Part shown: in pieces, positions 17,332-26,362 of the stretch | Layout: each line of letters opens with the position of its first letter | Numbering within the stretch: position 1 is the stretch's first letter | NCBI GenBank assembly: GCA_021773635.1 | Contig: JAJFJV010000019.1 | Location: 124,001 to 188,000 of the forward strand | DNA: 64,000 nt | DNA from: Gammaproteobacteria bacterium | Lineage (GTDB): Bacteria; Pseudomonadota; Gammaproteobacteria; HK1 | Direction of reading: 5' to 3' | Program-made: the position numbers and the translations under genes | Notes under the pieces: generated by a model | The model's database searches: none | What the model was told of the DNA's origin: nothing | What the model saw: the letters and a program-made list of their open reading frames with translations, nothing else

Positions 17332-18659
17332 TTCCCAGCCCCAGCCAGTTCAGCCAAGGCGCGGGCTATATCTCCACTCTCCAGCGGAGCGACGCGAATT
17401 CGCGGACCAGAAATATCCACCTGGGGCCTTGAACCCTCAACGATGGGAAGTGCCAGCACCCCGGCACCAGTCGCTGCGATTTTTGCCACCTGATTGCGGT
17501 GCCATTCATCCCATGCAGGAAATACGCAGATCCAGCCGCCGGCCTCCGCCACGCAGTCCTCCGGAACACTGCGCCCACCAGGCCCCGCTTTCGATTGAAC
17601 GCAGGCGAGTGCCTCCATCACGCGCACCAGAAATCCACGCTCGGCCCCGCGTGGCATGCGATAGACCGTGCTCCCGATGCAGACCAGCTCCAGCAATCCG
17701 GTCACCACAAAGGAGGCCGCCACCGAAATCGCCGCCTCAAAATTTTCGCCGGATGTAGCGCCACCTGTATCCAGGAAAAGCGCATGTCGACAGCCTCCGA
17801 GATCCTCGAATTCCTTGACCACCGGGCGCCCCGTACGCGCCCAGCTACGCCAATGGATCCGCCGCAGGGAGTCCCCGGGGCGATAATCCCGGACCATCAT
17901 AAATTCCCCTGATTCGCCACGCAGCGGCGCCGGCTGCAATCCATTCTGTGGGCGACTCCCTGTCCCCGGAAGCTCAATCCCCTGCACCGGATAGCAACGG
18001 GGTAACACCAGTAAATTATCTGGCTTTTCATGGGTGGAAATTGCCCGCACCAGCCCCAGCGGGTCGGGCCGCGCCAAATGCAGGTCTCGAAAGCGAACCG
18101 GCCCCCGGCGTTCGGGAAACAAACGCATCTTGAGCTCCACCGCACCATGCGGGGAAATCTCCGGAATATCAGCCTCTGCCACCGTTGCACCGCGAGCGTG
18201 GCGCATGAGAACGCTCCAGCGGGGATAGCCCACGAAGCGGTCAAAGGGGTTGCCCCCTTTAGTTCTCGCTACAGCAGGCGTGGTGAGAAAACTTTCATAG
18301 GAGGGCGGCGTTGCCTGCAAGGACTCAATCAGCTGCAATCCGCTTTGCCGGCGCCGGCTGTCATTCTGCACCCTCACCGTGTAGCCCAGCGGCAAACCTA
18401 CGGTAGCGTGACGGGGTAATTTTCGTGCCAGAGACAGACGCGGGCGGGGAAACAGCGCACCAAGAATTGCCGGAAGCAGGAGCGCCAGCCCCAAACTGGC
18501 CAACTGATACGCAAGCGTTCGCCGGGTATCGAGACCAAAGATAAGGGCAACGCTAAACAGCACGGCAACCAGTATCCCGGCAGAGCTGAGCCGGAGCCGC
18601 AACCAGCGATCCAGCCGGTAGAGACCGTAAAACCGGGCAAGCAGCCAGCGCCTGAACAT
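17328..18659 (-). CDS. DUF58-family protein of the MoxR cluster
   Basis: A 443-residue protein with two N-terminal hydrophobic segments (about residues 25-45 and 50-70), followed by a soluble region. The DUF58 signature is at about 240-290: RDYRPGDSLRRIHWRSWARTG then PVVKEFED. A vWA-like continuation includes ALFLDTGGA. DUF58 proteins accompany MoxR ATPases and are thought to be assembly partners or clients. The first residues lie 15 bases past the MoxR stop, and the stop overlaps the tgpA start. The exact biochemical role is unknown. Confidence 0.92.
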   Translation of the reverse strand: MFRRWLLARFYGLYRLDRWLRLRLSSAGILVAVLFSVALIFGLDTRRTLAYQLASLGLALLLPAILGALFPRPRLSLARKLPRHATVGLPLGYTVRVQNDSRRRQSGLQLIESLQATPPSYESFLTTPAVARTKGGNPFDRFVGYPRWSVLMRHARGATVAEADIPEISPHGAVELKMRLFPERRGPVRFRDLHLARPDPLGLVRAISTHEKPDNLLVLPRCYPVQGIELPGTGSRPQNGLQPAPLRGESGEFMMVRDYRPGDSLRRIHWRSWARTGRPVVKEFEDLGGCRHALFLDTGGATSGENFEAAISVAASFVVTGLLELVCIGSTVYRMPRGAERGFLVRVMEALACVQSKAGPGGRSVPEDCVAEAGGWICVFPAWDEWHRNQVAKIAATGAGVLALPIVEGSRPQVDISGPRIRVAPLESGDIARALAELAGAGK

Positions 18660-18674
18660 TACAAAGCCACTGCC

Positions 18675-19619
18675 TCAGGCGGGAACCGGCAGGGTTTCCA
18701 GTATCTCTTTCACCACCTGTTCGCCGCCCAAGCCGGAAAAACCGGCCTGATCCTCCACCAGAATACGGTGGGCAATGGCAGGCTCCGCAATTTCCTGAAT
18801 ATGATCCGGAGTAACAAAATCCAGACCATCGAACAGTGCCAGCGCCTGGGCCACCCTCACGACGGTCAGGGAGGCACGGGGACTGGCCCCGACGCGCACC
18901 CCCTCTGCACTCCGGGTCGCACCAACGATATCCACTACATAACGCTTCAGTTCCTCACTGACACGTACGCTCTCCAGTTCAGTGCGCAGTGTCGCCACTT
19001 CCCCCTCGCTCACACAGGGCACTATGCGCTCCAGGGGATGACCATGAGCCTGATCACTGAGGATTTCCACCTCCTCCCCCGGGCTTACATAACCCAGACT
19101 GAAGCGCAGGGCAAAGCGATCCATCTGCGATTCCGGCAAGGGGAAAGTACCCTGGAATTCCAGCGGGTTTTGAGTGGCGATGACAAAAAACAGCGGTTTG
19201 AGGCCGTGCCGGGCACCATCAACGCTGACCTGCCGTTCACCCATGGCCTCCAACAACGCGGACTGAGTGCGTGGGGAGGCCCGGTTTATCTCGTCGGCCA
19301 ACAGCACCTCGGTAAACACCGGCCCCGGGTGGAAACAGAATTTCTGGCTGCCCTGATCAAAAATACTGACGCCAAGGATGTCGCTGGGGAGCAGGTCCGG
19401 GGTGAACTGAATGCGCTGAAACTCAGCGTGGATGGAACGTGCCAGCGCCTTGGCAAGGGTAGTCTTGCCGGTACCAGGCACGTCCTCCAGCAGTACATGA
19501 CCGCCCGCGGCGAAGGCGGCAATGAGCAGGCGAACGGCCCGATCCTGGCCGCGAATCACCCGCTCAACATTGGCCAACAGGCGCTGGTAAACGACTTGTG
19601 CCTGACTTTCAGAGTCCAT
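18675..19619 (-). CDS. MoxR-family AAA+ ATPase
   Basis: A 314-residue cytoplasmic AAA+ protein. Walker A is DVPGTGKTTLAKAL (~residue 42), Walker B with sensor context is VLLADEINRASPRTQSALLEAM (~110), sensor 1 is VIATQNP, and a C-terminal lid includes GASPRASL. This is the typical MoxR length and motif set. MoxR proteins act as chaperone-like ATPases that remodel or insert cofactors into partners encoded nearby, here the DUF58 and TgpA-like proteins. It is the first gene of that operon and is divergent from the TRAP permease genes. Confidence 0.95.
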   Translation of the reverse strand: MDSESQAQVVYQRLLANVERVIRGQDRAVRLLIAAFAAGGHVLLEDVPGTGKTTLAKALARSIHAEFQRIQFTPDLLPSDILGVSIFDQGSQKFCFHPGPVFTEVLLADEINRASPRTQSALLEAMGERQVSVDGARHGLKPLFFVIATQNPLEFQGTFPLPESQMDRFALRFSLGYVSPGEEVEILSDQAHGHPLERIVPCVSEGEVATLRTELESVRVSEELKRYVVDIVGATRSAEGVRVGASPRASLTVVRVAQALALFDGLDFVTPDHIQEIAEPAIAHRILVEDQAGFSGLGGEQVVKEILETLPVPA

Positions 19620-19719
19620 CTAAATGCCTTCCCCAAGTTAGAGTGGTACGACCTGATGAGGCATTCATACTACACTTCCCCACCCGTCATAAAATGGCAC
19701 TCATCGCGGAAACCAACGA

Positions 19720-20259
19720 TTGCGCACCCTTGCCCACCTCATCCACTGCATTGAAGCCCTGAACGAAACCATCGGTCGCGTCGTGTCTTGGCTGTTGGCC
19801 GCCATGGTGGTGACCATTTTTACCGTGGTGCTTTTGCGTTACGGCTTTTCAACTGGCTGGGTCTGGTTGCAGGAATCCTATGTGTGGATGCATGGCCTGG
19901 TGTTCATGCTCGGTGCCGGCTACACCCTGCACCACAATGCTCACGTCCGCATCGACATCTTCTACCGACCGGGTGGCGCACGCTATCGTGCCTGGGTGGA
20001 TCTTGGCGGCTCACTGTTTTTACTGCTACCCACAGTAGTGCTGATTTTCACCCTCAGTTATCCCTACGTCGCGGACTCCTGGGCACGTCTGGAATCCTCC
20101 CGTGAGGCGGGTGGCCTGCCCGGCCTGTTCCTGCTCAAAAGCGCCATACTGGTCTTCTGCTTTCTGTTCGGGGCTCAGGGGCTGGCTCTCGCAGGCCGCT
20201 CACTGCTGATCTTGTGTGGGAGAGCACAGCTGCTGCGCCTGCCGCCAAGAACCCACTGA
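19720..20259 (+). CDS. dctQ: TRAP transporter small permease (DctQ)
   Basis: A 179-residue membrane protein with four hydrophobic segments, the DctQ topology. The WLQESYVWMHGLVFMLGAGYTL stretch around the second and third helices and HVRIDIFY are typical. DctQ stabilises the large permease in TRAP secondary transporters that import organic acids with sodium or protons. The start is TTG at 19720, since the ATG at 19694 is in another frame. The stop overlaps the dctM start by one base. The binding protein (21688-22785) is not in this operon but converges on it from the other strand. Confidence 0.9.
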   Translation: MRTLAHLIHCIEALNETIGRVVSWLLAAMVVTIFTVVLLRYGFSTGWVWLQESYVWMHGLVFMLGAGYTLHHNAHVRIDIFYRPGGARYRAWVDLGGSLFLLLPTVVLIFTLSYPYVADSWARLESSREAGGLPGLFLLKSAILVFCFLFGAQGLALAGRSLLILCGRAQLLRLPPRTH

Positions 20260-21638
20260 TGGCCCTCGCTGAAATCCTTGCCCTGCTCATGTTTGCCACG
20301 GTCATCGGCGTGCTGTTGCTCGGCTTCCCGGTGGCCCTCACCCTGGCCGGCACCTCGCTTTTCTTTGCCGGTCTCGGCCACAGTCTGAATGTGTTCAGCT
20401 TCTCCCTGTTGGGCGCACTGCCTTCGCGTTTTTTCGGAATCATGACGAATGAGATTCTGGTGGCAGTGCCGCTATTTATCTTCATGGGGGTGATGCTGGA
20501 ACGATCCCAGATAGCGGAGCAACTATTGCGCACCATGGGCCTGTTGTTTGGCCGCCTGCGCGGTGGTCTTGGCTATTCGGTCATCATCGTCGGCATGCTG
20601 CTCGCCGCTTCTACCGGGATTGCCGGTGCCGCGGTGGTTACTATGGGTCTGCTGAGCCTGCCCACGATGTTACGTGCGGGCTATGATCCACGCCTTGCCA
20701 CCGGCACCATCTGCGCCTCGGGCACCCTGGGCCAGATCATTCCACCCTCGATAGTCCTCGTATTGCTTGGCGACATCCTCCAGGGGGCCAATACCCAAGC
20801 CCAACTGGCCAAGGGCAATTTCGCGCCGGACCCCGTGTCAGTCATCGATCTGTTCGCCGGTGCCTTCCTGCCAGGGATGATGCTGGTGGGACTGTACGTC
20901 GGTTGGCAGGCACTGATGGCCATCTTTCGGCCCGACTCCTGTCCCTCCATGCTGGAAAGTCACGAGGAACGCCCGGGGGCGGGAGAAATTTTGGAGGTGC
21001 TGCTGCCACCGGCCTTGCTGATACTTGCCGTGCTGGGCTCAATTCTTGGCGGTATCGCCACCCCCACGGAATCAGCGGCGGTAGGCGGGGTCGGCGCAGT
21101 ACTTTTGGCGGCACTGCGCCGCAATCTCAACCTTGGCGTATTCCGGGATGTCATCCGCACCACGACCCAAATCAGCTCCATGGTTTTCGTCATTCTGCTA
21201 GGCGCCACCGTGTTCTCGCTGGTCTTTCGCGGCTTCGGTGGCGATGAGACGATTGCCCGCTACCTCACCAGCCTCCCGGGTGGCGCCTTCGGAGCCATGG
21301 TGGCGGTGATGGCCTTGATGTTCCTGCTCGGCTTTTTTCTCGATTTCATCGAGATCATATTCGTCGTGGTGCCCATCGTCGGTCCCATCCTGCTCGGTAT
21401 GGACCTGCACCCGGTGTGGCTGGGGGTAATGATCGCGATTAACGTACAGACCAGTTTTTTGACCCCGCCCTTCGGCTTTGCCCTTTTCTACCTCCGCGGC
21501 GTCGCACCGCCGGAAGTAAAAACCATGGATATCTATCGTGGCATCATCCCTTTCGTAGCCATCCAGCTCATAGGGCTCGCTATCCTCGCTACTTTTCCCG
21601 CTATCGCCACCTGGCTACCCACAAAACTCTTTGGATAA
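20259..21638 (+). CDS. dctM: TRAP transporter large permease (DctM)
   Basis: A 459-residue protein with about 12 hydrophobic segments and DctM family motifs: FGIMTNEILVAVPLFIFMG, GASGTLGQIIPPSIVLV-like ICASGTLGQIIPPSI, and TPTESAAVGGVGA. It forms the translocation channel of the TRAP system. The ATG at 20259 shares a base with the dctQ stop; an in-frame GTG at 20214 is less likely because it lacks that coupling. Length and motifs are complete. Confidence 0.94.
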   Translation: MALAEILALLMFATVIGVLLLGFPVALTLAGTSLFFAGLGHSLNVFSFSLLGALPSRFFGIMTNEILVAVPLFIFMGVMLERSQIAEQLLRTMGLLFGRLRGGLGYSVIIVGMLLAASTGIAGAAVVTMGLLSLPTMLRAGYDPRLATGTICASGTLGQIIPPSIVLVLLGDILQGANTQAQLAKGNFAPDPVSVIDLFAGAFLPGMMLVGLYVGWQALMAIFRPDSCPSMLESHEERPGAGEILEVLLPPALLILAVLGSILGGIATPTESAAVGGVGAVLLAALRRNLNLGVFRDVIRTTTQISSMVFVILLGATVFSLVFRGFGGDETIARYLTSLPGGAFGAMVAVMALMFLLGFFLDFIEIIFVVVPIVGPILLGMDLHPVWLGVMIAINVQTSFLTPPFGFALFYLRGVAPPEVKTMDIYRGIIPFVAIQLIGLAILATFPAIATWLPTKLFG

Positions 21639-21659
21639 AAAAACGGCGCCGTAGCGCCG
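21637..21659 (-). terminator. Terminator of the TRAP binding-protein gene, UACG loop
   Basis: On the minus strand CGGCGC-TACG-GCGCCG is followed by seven T (21637-21643). The C(UACG)G loop belongs to the unusually stable UNCG tetraloop class. It lies 29 bases past the dctP stop. The T run reaches the last two bases of the converging dctM gene. Confidence 0.88.
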
Positions 21660-21687
21660 CTTCCGATTCGCTTTGCTATAAAAGAGC

Positions 21688-22785
21688 CTAAGTGCCGTAT
21701 TTGAAGGGCAGCGAGCGGGCTGCCAGATAGGTCTGCTCCGAGAGCCGTGACCAGCCGATGGCGTTCTTGCGGAACTTGAGCAGGCTCTGGAAAACCTCCT
21801 TGCTCAGTGCGTCCCTGGAGGTCAGGTCCGAAAGCACCTCACCGGAGACTGTACCGAGGCCATTGAGAATCTCGTCGGGGAAACGCAGTACCTTGACCCC
21901 GTGCTTGTTCACCAAAGTGGCCAGCGAAGCATTATTACGGGCGACGAATTCGCTCAGCACCATGGAATTAGCCGCGGTATTGGCAGCCTTGACGATCTCT
22001 TTGAGATTGGCGGGCAGTTTCTCCCAAGCCTTGAGGTTAACGAAATTGTCGAGCACGGTGCCCGGCTCGTGCCAGCCGGGGTAGTAGTAGTACTTCGCGC
22101 TTTTATAGAGTCCGAAGGCGAGATCGTTATACGGCCCCACCCATTCCGTCGCATCGATAGCGCCGGATTGCAGGGCCGGTGGAATATCCCCCCCGGCGAG
22201 CAGTACTGGCGTACCGCCCGCAGCCTTGACCACCTCACCGCCAAGCCCGGGGATACGCATCTTCAGCCCTTTGTAGTCCTCCAGGCTGTTCATGCGCTTG
22301 TTGAACCAGCCCCCCATCTGCACCCCGGTATTGCCACTGGGAAAAAACTTGCAGCCAAGTTCCGCGTAAATCCTGTCAGCCAGGGCCTGCCCGCCACCGT
22401 ACTGAAACCAGGCATTCTGCTCCTGGGCGGTAAGACCGAAGGGCATCGCTGCAATGTACTGGGCCGCAGGTACTTTGCCCTTCCAGTAATAGGGCGCGCC
22501 ATGGCCCATTTCTACCGTGCCGTTGGCCACCGCATCCATGGATTCCAGCGCCGGCACGATCTCCCCGGCGCCGTATACCTTCACCTGCAGGCGACCCCCG
22601 GAGGCCTCGCTAATAAATTTGGCCAGCAGACTGGCGCCGGAACCGAGACCTGGAAAATTCTTTGGCCAAGTGGTCACCATACGCCACTGTATCTTTGGCT
22701 TTTCAATGACTGCCGGGGCCGCCACTATGGCACTGCTTGCGACCACTCCACCACTCGCCCTGGCAATAAAATCACGACGCTTCAT
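21688..22785 (-). CDS. dctP: TRAP transporter substrate-binding protein (DctP family, TakP-like)
   Basis: A 365-residue periplasmic binding protein. The start at 22785 follows GAGGAG; the longer reading to 22842 has no such site. A twin-arginine signal is clear (MKRRDFIARASGG...). The mature part starts with IQWRMVTTWPKN. Later stretches EWVGPYNDLAFGLYKSAKYYYYPGWHEPG resemble the 2-oxoacid-binding TakP branch of DctP proteins. A carboxylate ligand such as a 2-oxo acid is therefore likely but not proven. It converges tail to tail on dctQM, so binding protein and permease are transcribed separately. Confidence 0.88.
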   Translation of the reverse strand: MKRRDFIARASGGVVASSAIVAAPAVIEKPKIQWRMVTTWPKNFPGLGSGASLLAKFISEASGGRLQVKVYGAGEIVPALESMDAVANGTVEMGHGAPYYWKGKVPAAQYIAAMPFGLTAQEQNAWFQYGGGQALADRIYAELGCKFFPSGNTGVQMGGWFNKRMNSLEDYKGLKMRIPGLGGEVVKAAGGTPVLLAGGDIPPALQSGAIDATEWVGPYNDLAFGLYKSAKYYYYPGWHEPGTVLDNFVNLKAWEKLPANLKEIVKAANTAANSMVLSEFVARNNASLATLVNKHGVKVLRFPDEILNGLGTVSGEVLSDLTSRDALSKEVFQSLLKFRKNAIGWSRLSEQTYLAARSLPFKYGT

Positions 22786-23055
22786 AGCCTCTCCTCGCAG
22801 CATTTTCAGGTCTGAGCGCCGGTCATCTGGACCGGTGCACACAGACCAAGCCTAGACCAGCACGCCTCCTCCGCCAAGTACGCAAATCCTTGACCTTCCA
22901 ACACAAACTTCTATGCTTTGGTTTGAGGAGCCCCCAATGCATCTGTGTAGCGGCTTTTCCAAATAAAAAATGCAGGACGATAGAACCACCGTTGCTTCCC
23001 GTAGTCCAAGCCAGACGGGGAACGTGTTCAGCAGGTCTTTATGGAGGAGGGCAGC

Positions 23056-24288
23056 ATGTACAAGCTAGCGAAAACAACCATCATTTCACTCGGCACCGCT
23101 TTACTCACCTTCGGTCTCGTGGGCAATGCCCCGGCCAAGGTAGAGGGCGATACCATCGTACTTGGCGCCGCGGTTTCCCTGACCGGGAAATACACCACCG
23201 CAGGCAACCATACCCAGCGCGGCTATGACTTGGCGGTACAACGCGTCAACAGCATGGGTGGCGTTAAGGTGGGCGGGAAAAGTTATCGCCTGAAAGTCAT
23301 TTACTATGATGACGAATCCACCCCGGCACGCGGCGCACAACTTGCGGAGCGGCTCATCAAGCAAGATGGCGTGAAGTTCATGCTGGGTCCCTACAGTTCC
23401 GGATTGACCAAGGCCATGGCACCGGTAACCGAGAAACACAAGGTCCCGATGGTGGAAGGCAACGGGGCCTCCCGCTCGCTCTTTAACAAGGGTTATCGCT
23501 ACCTGTTCGCAGTGCTCTCCACCTCGGAGCAATATCTCCAGGAGGCAATCAACCTGGCCGCCGAACAGGCAATAAAAATGGGGAAAAGCCCTTCCAGTGT
23601 GAAGGTTGCGGTGGCGGTGGAAAATGACCCCTTTTCCCTCGATATCCGCGCCGGCGTACTGGATGACGCAAAACGCCACGGCATGAAAGTGGTGGTGGAT
23701 GACAAACTGCCTCGTGAACTGAGCGATATGTCCTCGACGCTGACCAAGGTAAAGGCCTTGAAACCGGATGTGCTGGTCGTCTCCGGTCATTCCAAGGGGG
23801 CCTCACTCGCGGTGCGACAAACCACCCAGATGCGGGTCAAAACGCCCATCATGGCCATGACTCACTGTGAGTCCGCCAAGGTGACCAGTGCCGAGAAGTT
23901 CGGTATGCGTGCGGAAGGCATCCTGTGTGCGTCCCAGTGGGCACCTACCATGACCTATCGGGATAACTGGTTTGGCTCTTCGGGAGATTACGCGAAGACC
24001 TTCGAATCGGCCTACGGTTATGTGCCTCCGTACCAGGCTGCGGAATCTACCGCATCGGTGCTGGTGTGGGTGGATGCACTGCAACGCGCGGGCTCCTTCG
24101 ATACCGAAAAGGTGCGCGATGCCCTTTCCGCCACCAATATGCAGACCTTCTACGGCAACATAAAGTTTGACGAGACAGGCAAGAACATCGCCAAGCCCAT
24201 GGTGTTGAGACAGATCCAGGGCGGCAAGTACAAAGTGGTCGCACCGACCAAATGGGCGAGCGATCCGCTGGTCTATCCGCGTCCCTGA
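23056..24288 (+). CDS. Liv-type ABC transporter substrate-binding protein
   Basis: A 410-residue protein with signal peptide (core TALLTFGLVGNAPA) and the periplasmic-binding type I fold of branched-chain amino acid/amide importers. Motifs are GAAVSLTGKYTTAG near the mature start, YYDDESTPARGAQLAERLI and LGPYSSGLTKA. The ATG at 23056 is set by GGAGG upstream; the in-frame ATG at 23041 lacks such a site. Ligands of this family include branched-chain or aromatic amino acids, amides and urea, and the actual ligand cannot be read from the sequence. A terminator-like hairpin separates it from the permease genes. Confidence 0.92.
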   Translation: MYKLAKTTIISLGTALLTFGLVGNAPAKVEGDTIVLGAAVSLTGKYTTAGNHTQRGYDLAVQRVNSMGGVKVGGKSYRLKVIYYDDESTPARGAQLAERLIKQDGVKFMLGPYSSGLTKAMAPVTEKHKVPMVEGNGASRSLFNKGYRYLFAVLSTSEQYLQEAINLAAEQAIKMGKSPSSVKVAVAVENDPFSLDIRAGVLDDAKRHGMKVVVDDKLPRELSDMSSTLTKVKALKPDVLVVSGHSKGASLAVRQTTQMRVKTPIMAMTHCESAKVTSAEKFGMRAEGILCASQWAPTMTYRDNWFGSSGDYAKTFESAYGYVPPYQAAESTASVLVWVDALQRAGSFDTEKVRDALSATNMQTFYGNIKFDETGKNIAKPMVLRQIQGGKYKVVAPTKWASDPLVYPRP

Positions 24289-24314
24289 CGCACACGTATA
24301 AAACGCTACTCCCG

Positions 24315-24350
24315 TCCTGGTGGCTACAAGGCCACCAGGATGTGTTTTTT
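24315..24350 (+). terminator. Intercistronic terminator-like hairpin after the binding-protein gene
   Basis: A perfect 10-bp stem (24315-24324 with 24331-24340, TCCTGGTGGC arm) with a six-base loop, then TGTG and six T. It stands 26 bases after the binding-protein stop and 88 bases before livH. It probably gives partial termination and protects the upstream mRNA. Confidence 0.85.
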
Positions 24351-24438
24351 ATGACCGGCACAGCCGTTATAGTCAGGGGGCGCCTGAAGCAATACAGGTT
24401 TCTCGTGCGGCAACCACAAAGGGGTCTTTCTCTTATCC

Positions 24439-25338
24439 ATGGATAACCTCCTCCTGCTCGTTGATGCACCGGTCTTTTCCCTCCAGCTTCTCATCGACGG
24501 GCTGCTGGCAGGCGCTATCTTCGCCCTCGCAGCCTACGGCATGGCGCTGGTGTGGGGAGTGATGAATATCATCAATATCACCCAGGGTGAGTTCGTCATC
24601 CTCGGCGGCTTCGTCACCCTTTACCTCTCTTACCTCGGAGTCCATCCCCTGTGGGGGGTGCCCGTATCGGCGCTTGCCCTGTTCATCGTTGGTTGGGGGG
24701 TATACCGCCTGGTGATCTTTCGCATCGTCGACCGCGACCTCTTTATTTCGATTCTCGCCACCTTCGGAATCTCCATCCTGCTGCAACAGCTAATGAATCA
24801 GATTTTTGGTGCGGATATTCAGAATGCTGATCCAAATCTGGGCACCCTTTTTCTATTCAACGACGACGTGGCTATCGCCAATATCAAATTCGTCGCCCTG
24901 GCGATCACTATCGTGGTGGGTGCCCTGCTGATCCTGTTTTTGCGCAAATCCCGTATTGGCCAAGCCATCCGTGCCACCGCCCAAAGCGCCCGCGCCGCAC
25001 GCCTTATGGGCATCGACACTGATCGCGTCTACGCCACCACCTATGCACTCAATGCCGCACTCTGCGGCGCCACCGGTTCTTTGGTGGTCATGACCTGGGT
25101 GATCCATCCCTTTATCGGCCTCATCTATACCGTGCGTTCCTTCATGATCGTGGTGGTTGCGGGACTTGGAAACCTCGCCGGCGTGGTGGTGGCAGGCCTT
25201 GGGCTGGGAGCGGTTGAGAACTTTGCCGGCTTCCTGCTCGGCACCGAGTTTCAGGCCGCCTTCGTGTTCAGCCTGCTGGTGATTATCCTGGTCTGGCGCA
25301 ACTATCGCCTGGGCAAGAAACGGCAATATCTGCGATGA
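24439..25338 (+). CDS. livH: Liv-type ABC permease (LivH)
   Basis: A 299-residue permease with about eight hydrophobic helices. The LivH signature is AAYGMALVWGVMNIINITQGEFVILGG near the N-terminus, and the coupling segment is IRATAQSARAARLMGIDTDRVYATTY. It forms half of the channel of the importer fed by the upstream binding protein. The stop overlaps livM by four bases. Substrate unknown. Confidence 0.94.
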   Translation: MDNLLLLVDAPVFSLQLLIDGLLAGAIFALAAYGMALVWGVMNIINITQGEFVILGGFVTLYLSYLGVHPLWGVPVSALALFIVGWGVYRLVIFRIVDRDLFISILATFGISILLQQLMNQIFGADIQNADPNLGTLFLFNDDVAIANIKFVALAITIVVGALLILFLRKSRIGQAIRATAQSARAARLMGIDTDRVYATTYALNAALCGATGSLVVMTWVIHPFIGLIYTVRSFMIVVVAGLGNLAGVVVAGLGLGAVENFAGFLLGTEFQAAFVFSLLVIILVWRNYRLGKKRQYLR

Positions 25339-26360
25339 ACAAGGCACTCAGAACGTCGTTGGGCATGGCGCTCGCACTGCTGATCCTGGCAGCCCCCCTG
25401 ATCCTTCCGAATTACCAAACCCAGCTCGCTGTGCTCTGGCTGATGGTTCTGCTGGCACTTACCTGGGACATCATGGGTGGCCAGATGGGCTACAACTCCT
25501 TCGGCAACATCGTCTACTTTGGCGTTGGCATGTATACCACCGCCGTGATCCAGCGCGGCCTGTTTTTCGATATAGACGAATATGCCCATGTGGCGGGGGG
25601 CACAGGGTCTCAACTTTCCCTATTGGACTATTTACTTGGCCTCGGCCTGGGCCTTACGGGCGGGGCGCTCCTGTGCGTCGTGCTTGCGGTGATACTGGGC
25701 GCCGGCATCCTTGGCCTGCGCGGCCACTATTTTGCCATCTGCACCCTTGGCCTTGGCATTGCGGCCGGCGAAATTGCCAGCGGCTGGGACTATCTGGGTG
25801 CCGGCTCCGGACTGGTTACCCCGCTGTTTCCCGAAACATTTTTTGGGCGCGGTATCTTTTTTTATTATTACTTTCTGACTCTTGCTAGCTTGACCTTTGT
25901 GGTGCTGAGGTACCTGTACTCGGAGCGCTTCGGGCTCGCCATCAATGCCATCCGCGACGACGAGGACAAGGCTGAATCCATGGGCCTTTACACCACCCGC
26001 TACAAAACCATTGCATGGTCTGTATCGGCGGTATTCCTGGCCCTGGCGGGTGGCGCCTACGGCAATCTTATCGGTTTCATCGACCCTCTGGATGTCGCCT
26101 TTGCCGGACCCACTTTCGGCGTGTGGATGGTATTGATGGCCATCCTCGGCGGCAAAGGCACAGTGTGGGGGCCAGTCATTGGTGCCACCATCTTCCACAT
26201 CACTCAAGAGCTGTTCTGGACCTATCTGCTCGGCTGGCAGCGAGTTGCCCTGGGTTTGCTAATCGTCGTCATCGTGGTGTTCTTCCCGCTTGGGATACTT
26301 GGCTGGATACGGGAACGCTGGCCAGAGCGATTTGGTGAGCGGGTCGAGGGGAAACAGTAG
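25335..26360 (+). CDS. livM: Liv-type ABC permease (LivM)
   Basis: A 341-residue membrane protein with about nine helices. Family motifs are QMGYNSFGNIVYFGVGMYT (second helix region), LGLRGHYFAICTLGLGIAAGE and the EAA-like loop LAINAIRDDEDKAESMGLYTTRYK. It is the second channel subunit, pairing with LivH. The start overlaps the livH stop (ATGA), and livG starts two bases after its stop. Confidence 0.94.
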   Translation: MNKALRTSLGMALALLILAAPLILPNYQTQLAVLWLMVLLALTWDIMGGQMGYNSFGNIVYFGVGMYTTAVIQRGLFFDIDEYAHVAGGTGSQLSLLDYLLGLGLGLTGGALLCVVLAVILGAGILGLRGHYFAICTLGLGIAAGEIASGWDYLGAGSGLVTPLFPETFFGRGIFFYYYFLTLASLTFVVLRYLYSERFGLAINAIRDDEDKAESMGLYTTRYKTIAWSVSAVFLALAGGAYGNLIGFIDPLDVAFAGPTFGVWMVLMAILGGKGTVWGPVIGATIFHITQELFWTYLLGWQRVALGLLIVVIVVFFPLGILGWIRERWPERFGERVEGKQ

Positions 26361-26362
26361 GG

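Noticed and set aside
18768-19754. 328-residue plus-strand frame over moxR
   Set aside because: Shadow of the MoxR gene, whose Walker motifs are intact on the minus strand.
21901-22815. 304-residue plus-strand frame over dctP
   Set aside because: Antisense to a clear Tat-signal binding protein; no recognisable protein features.
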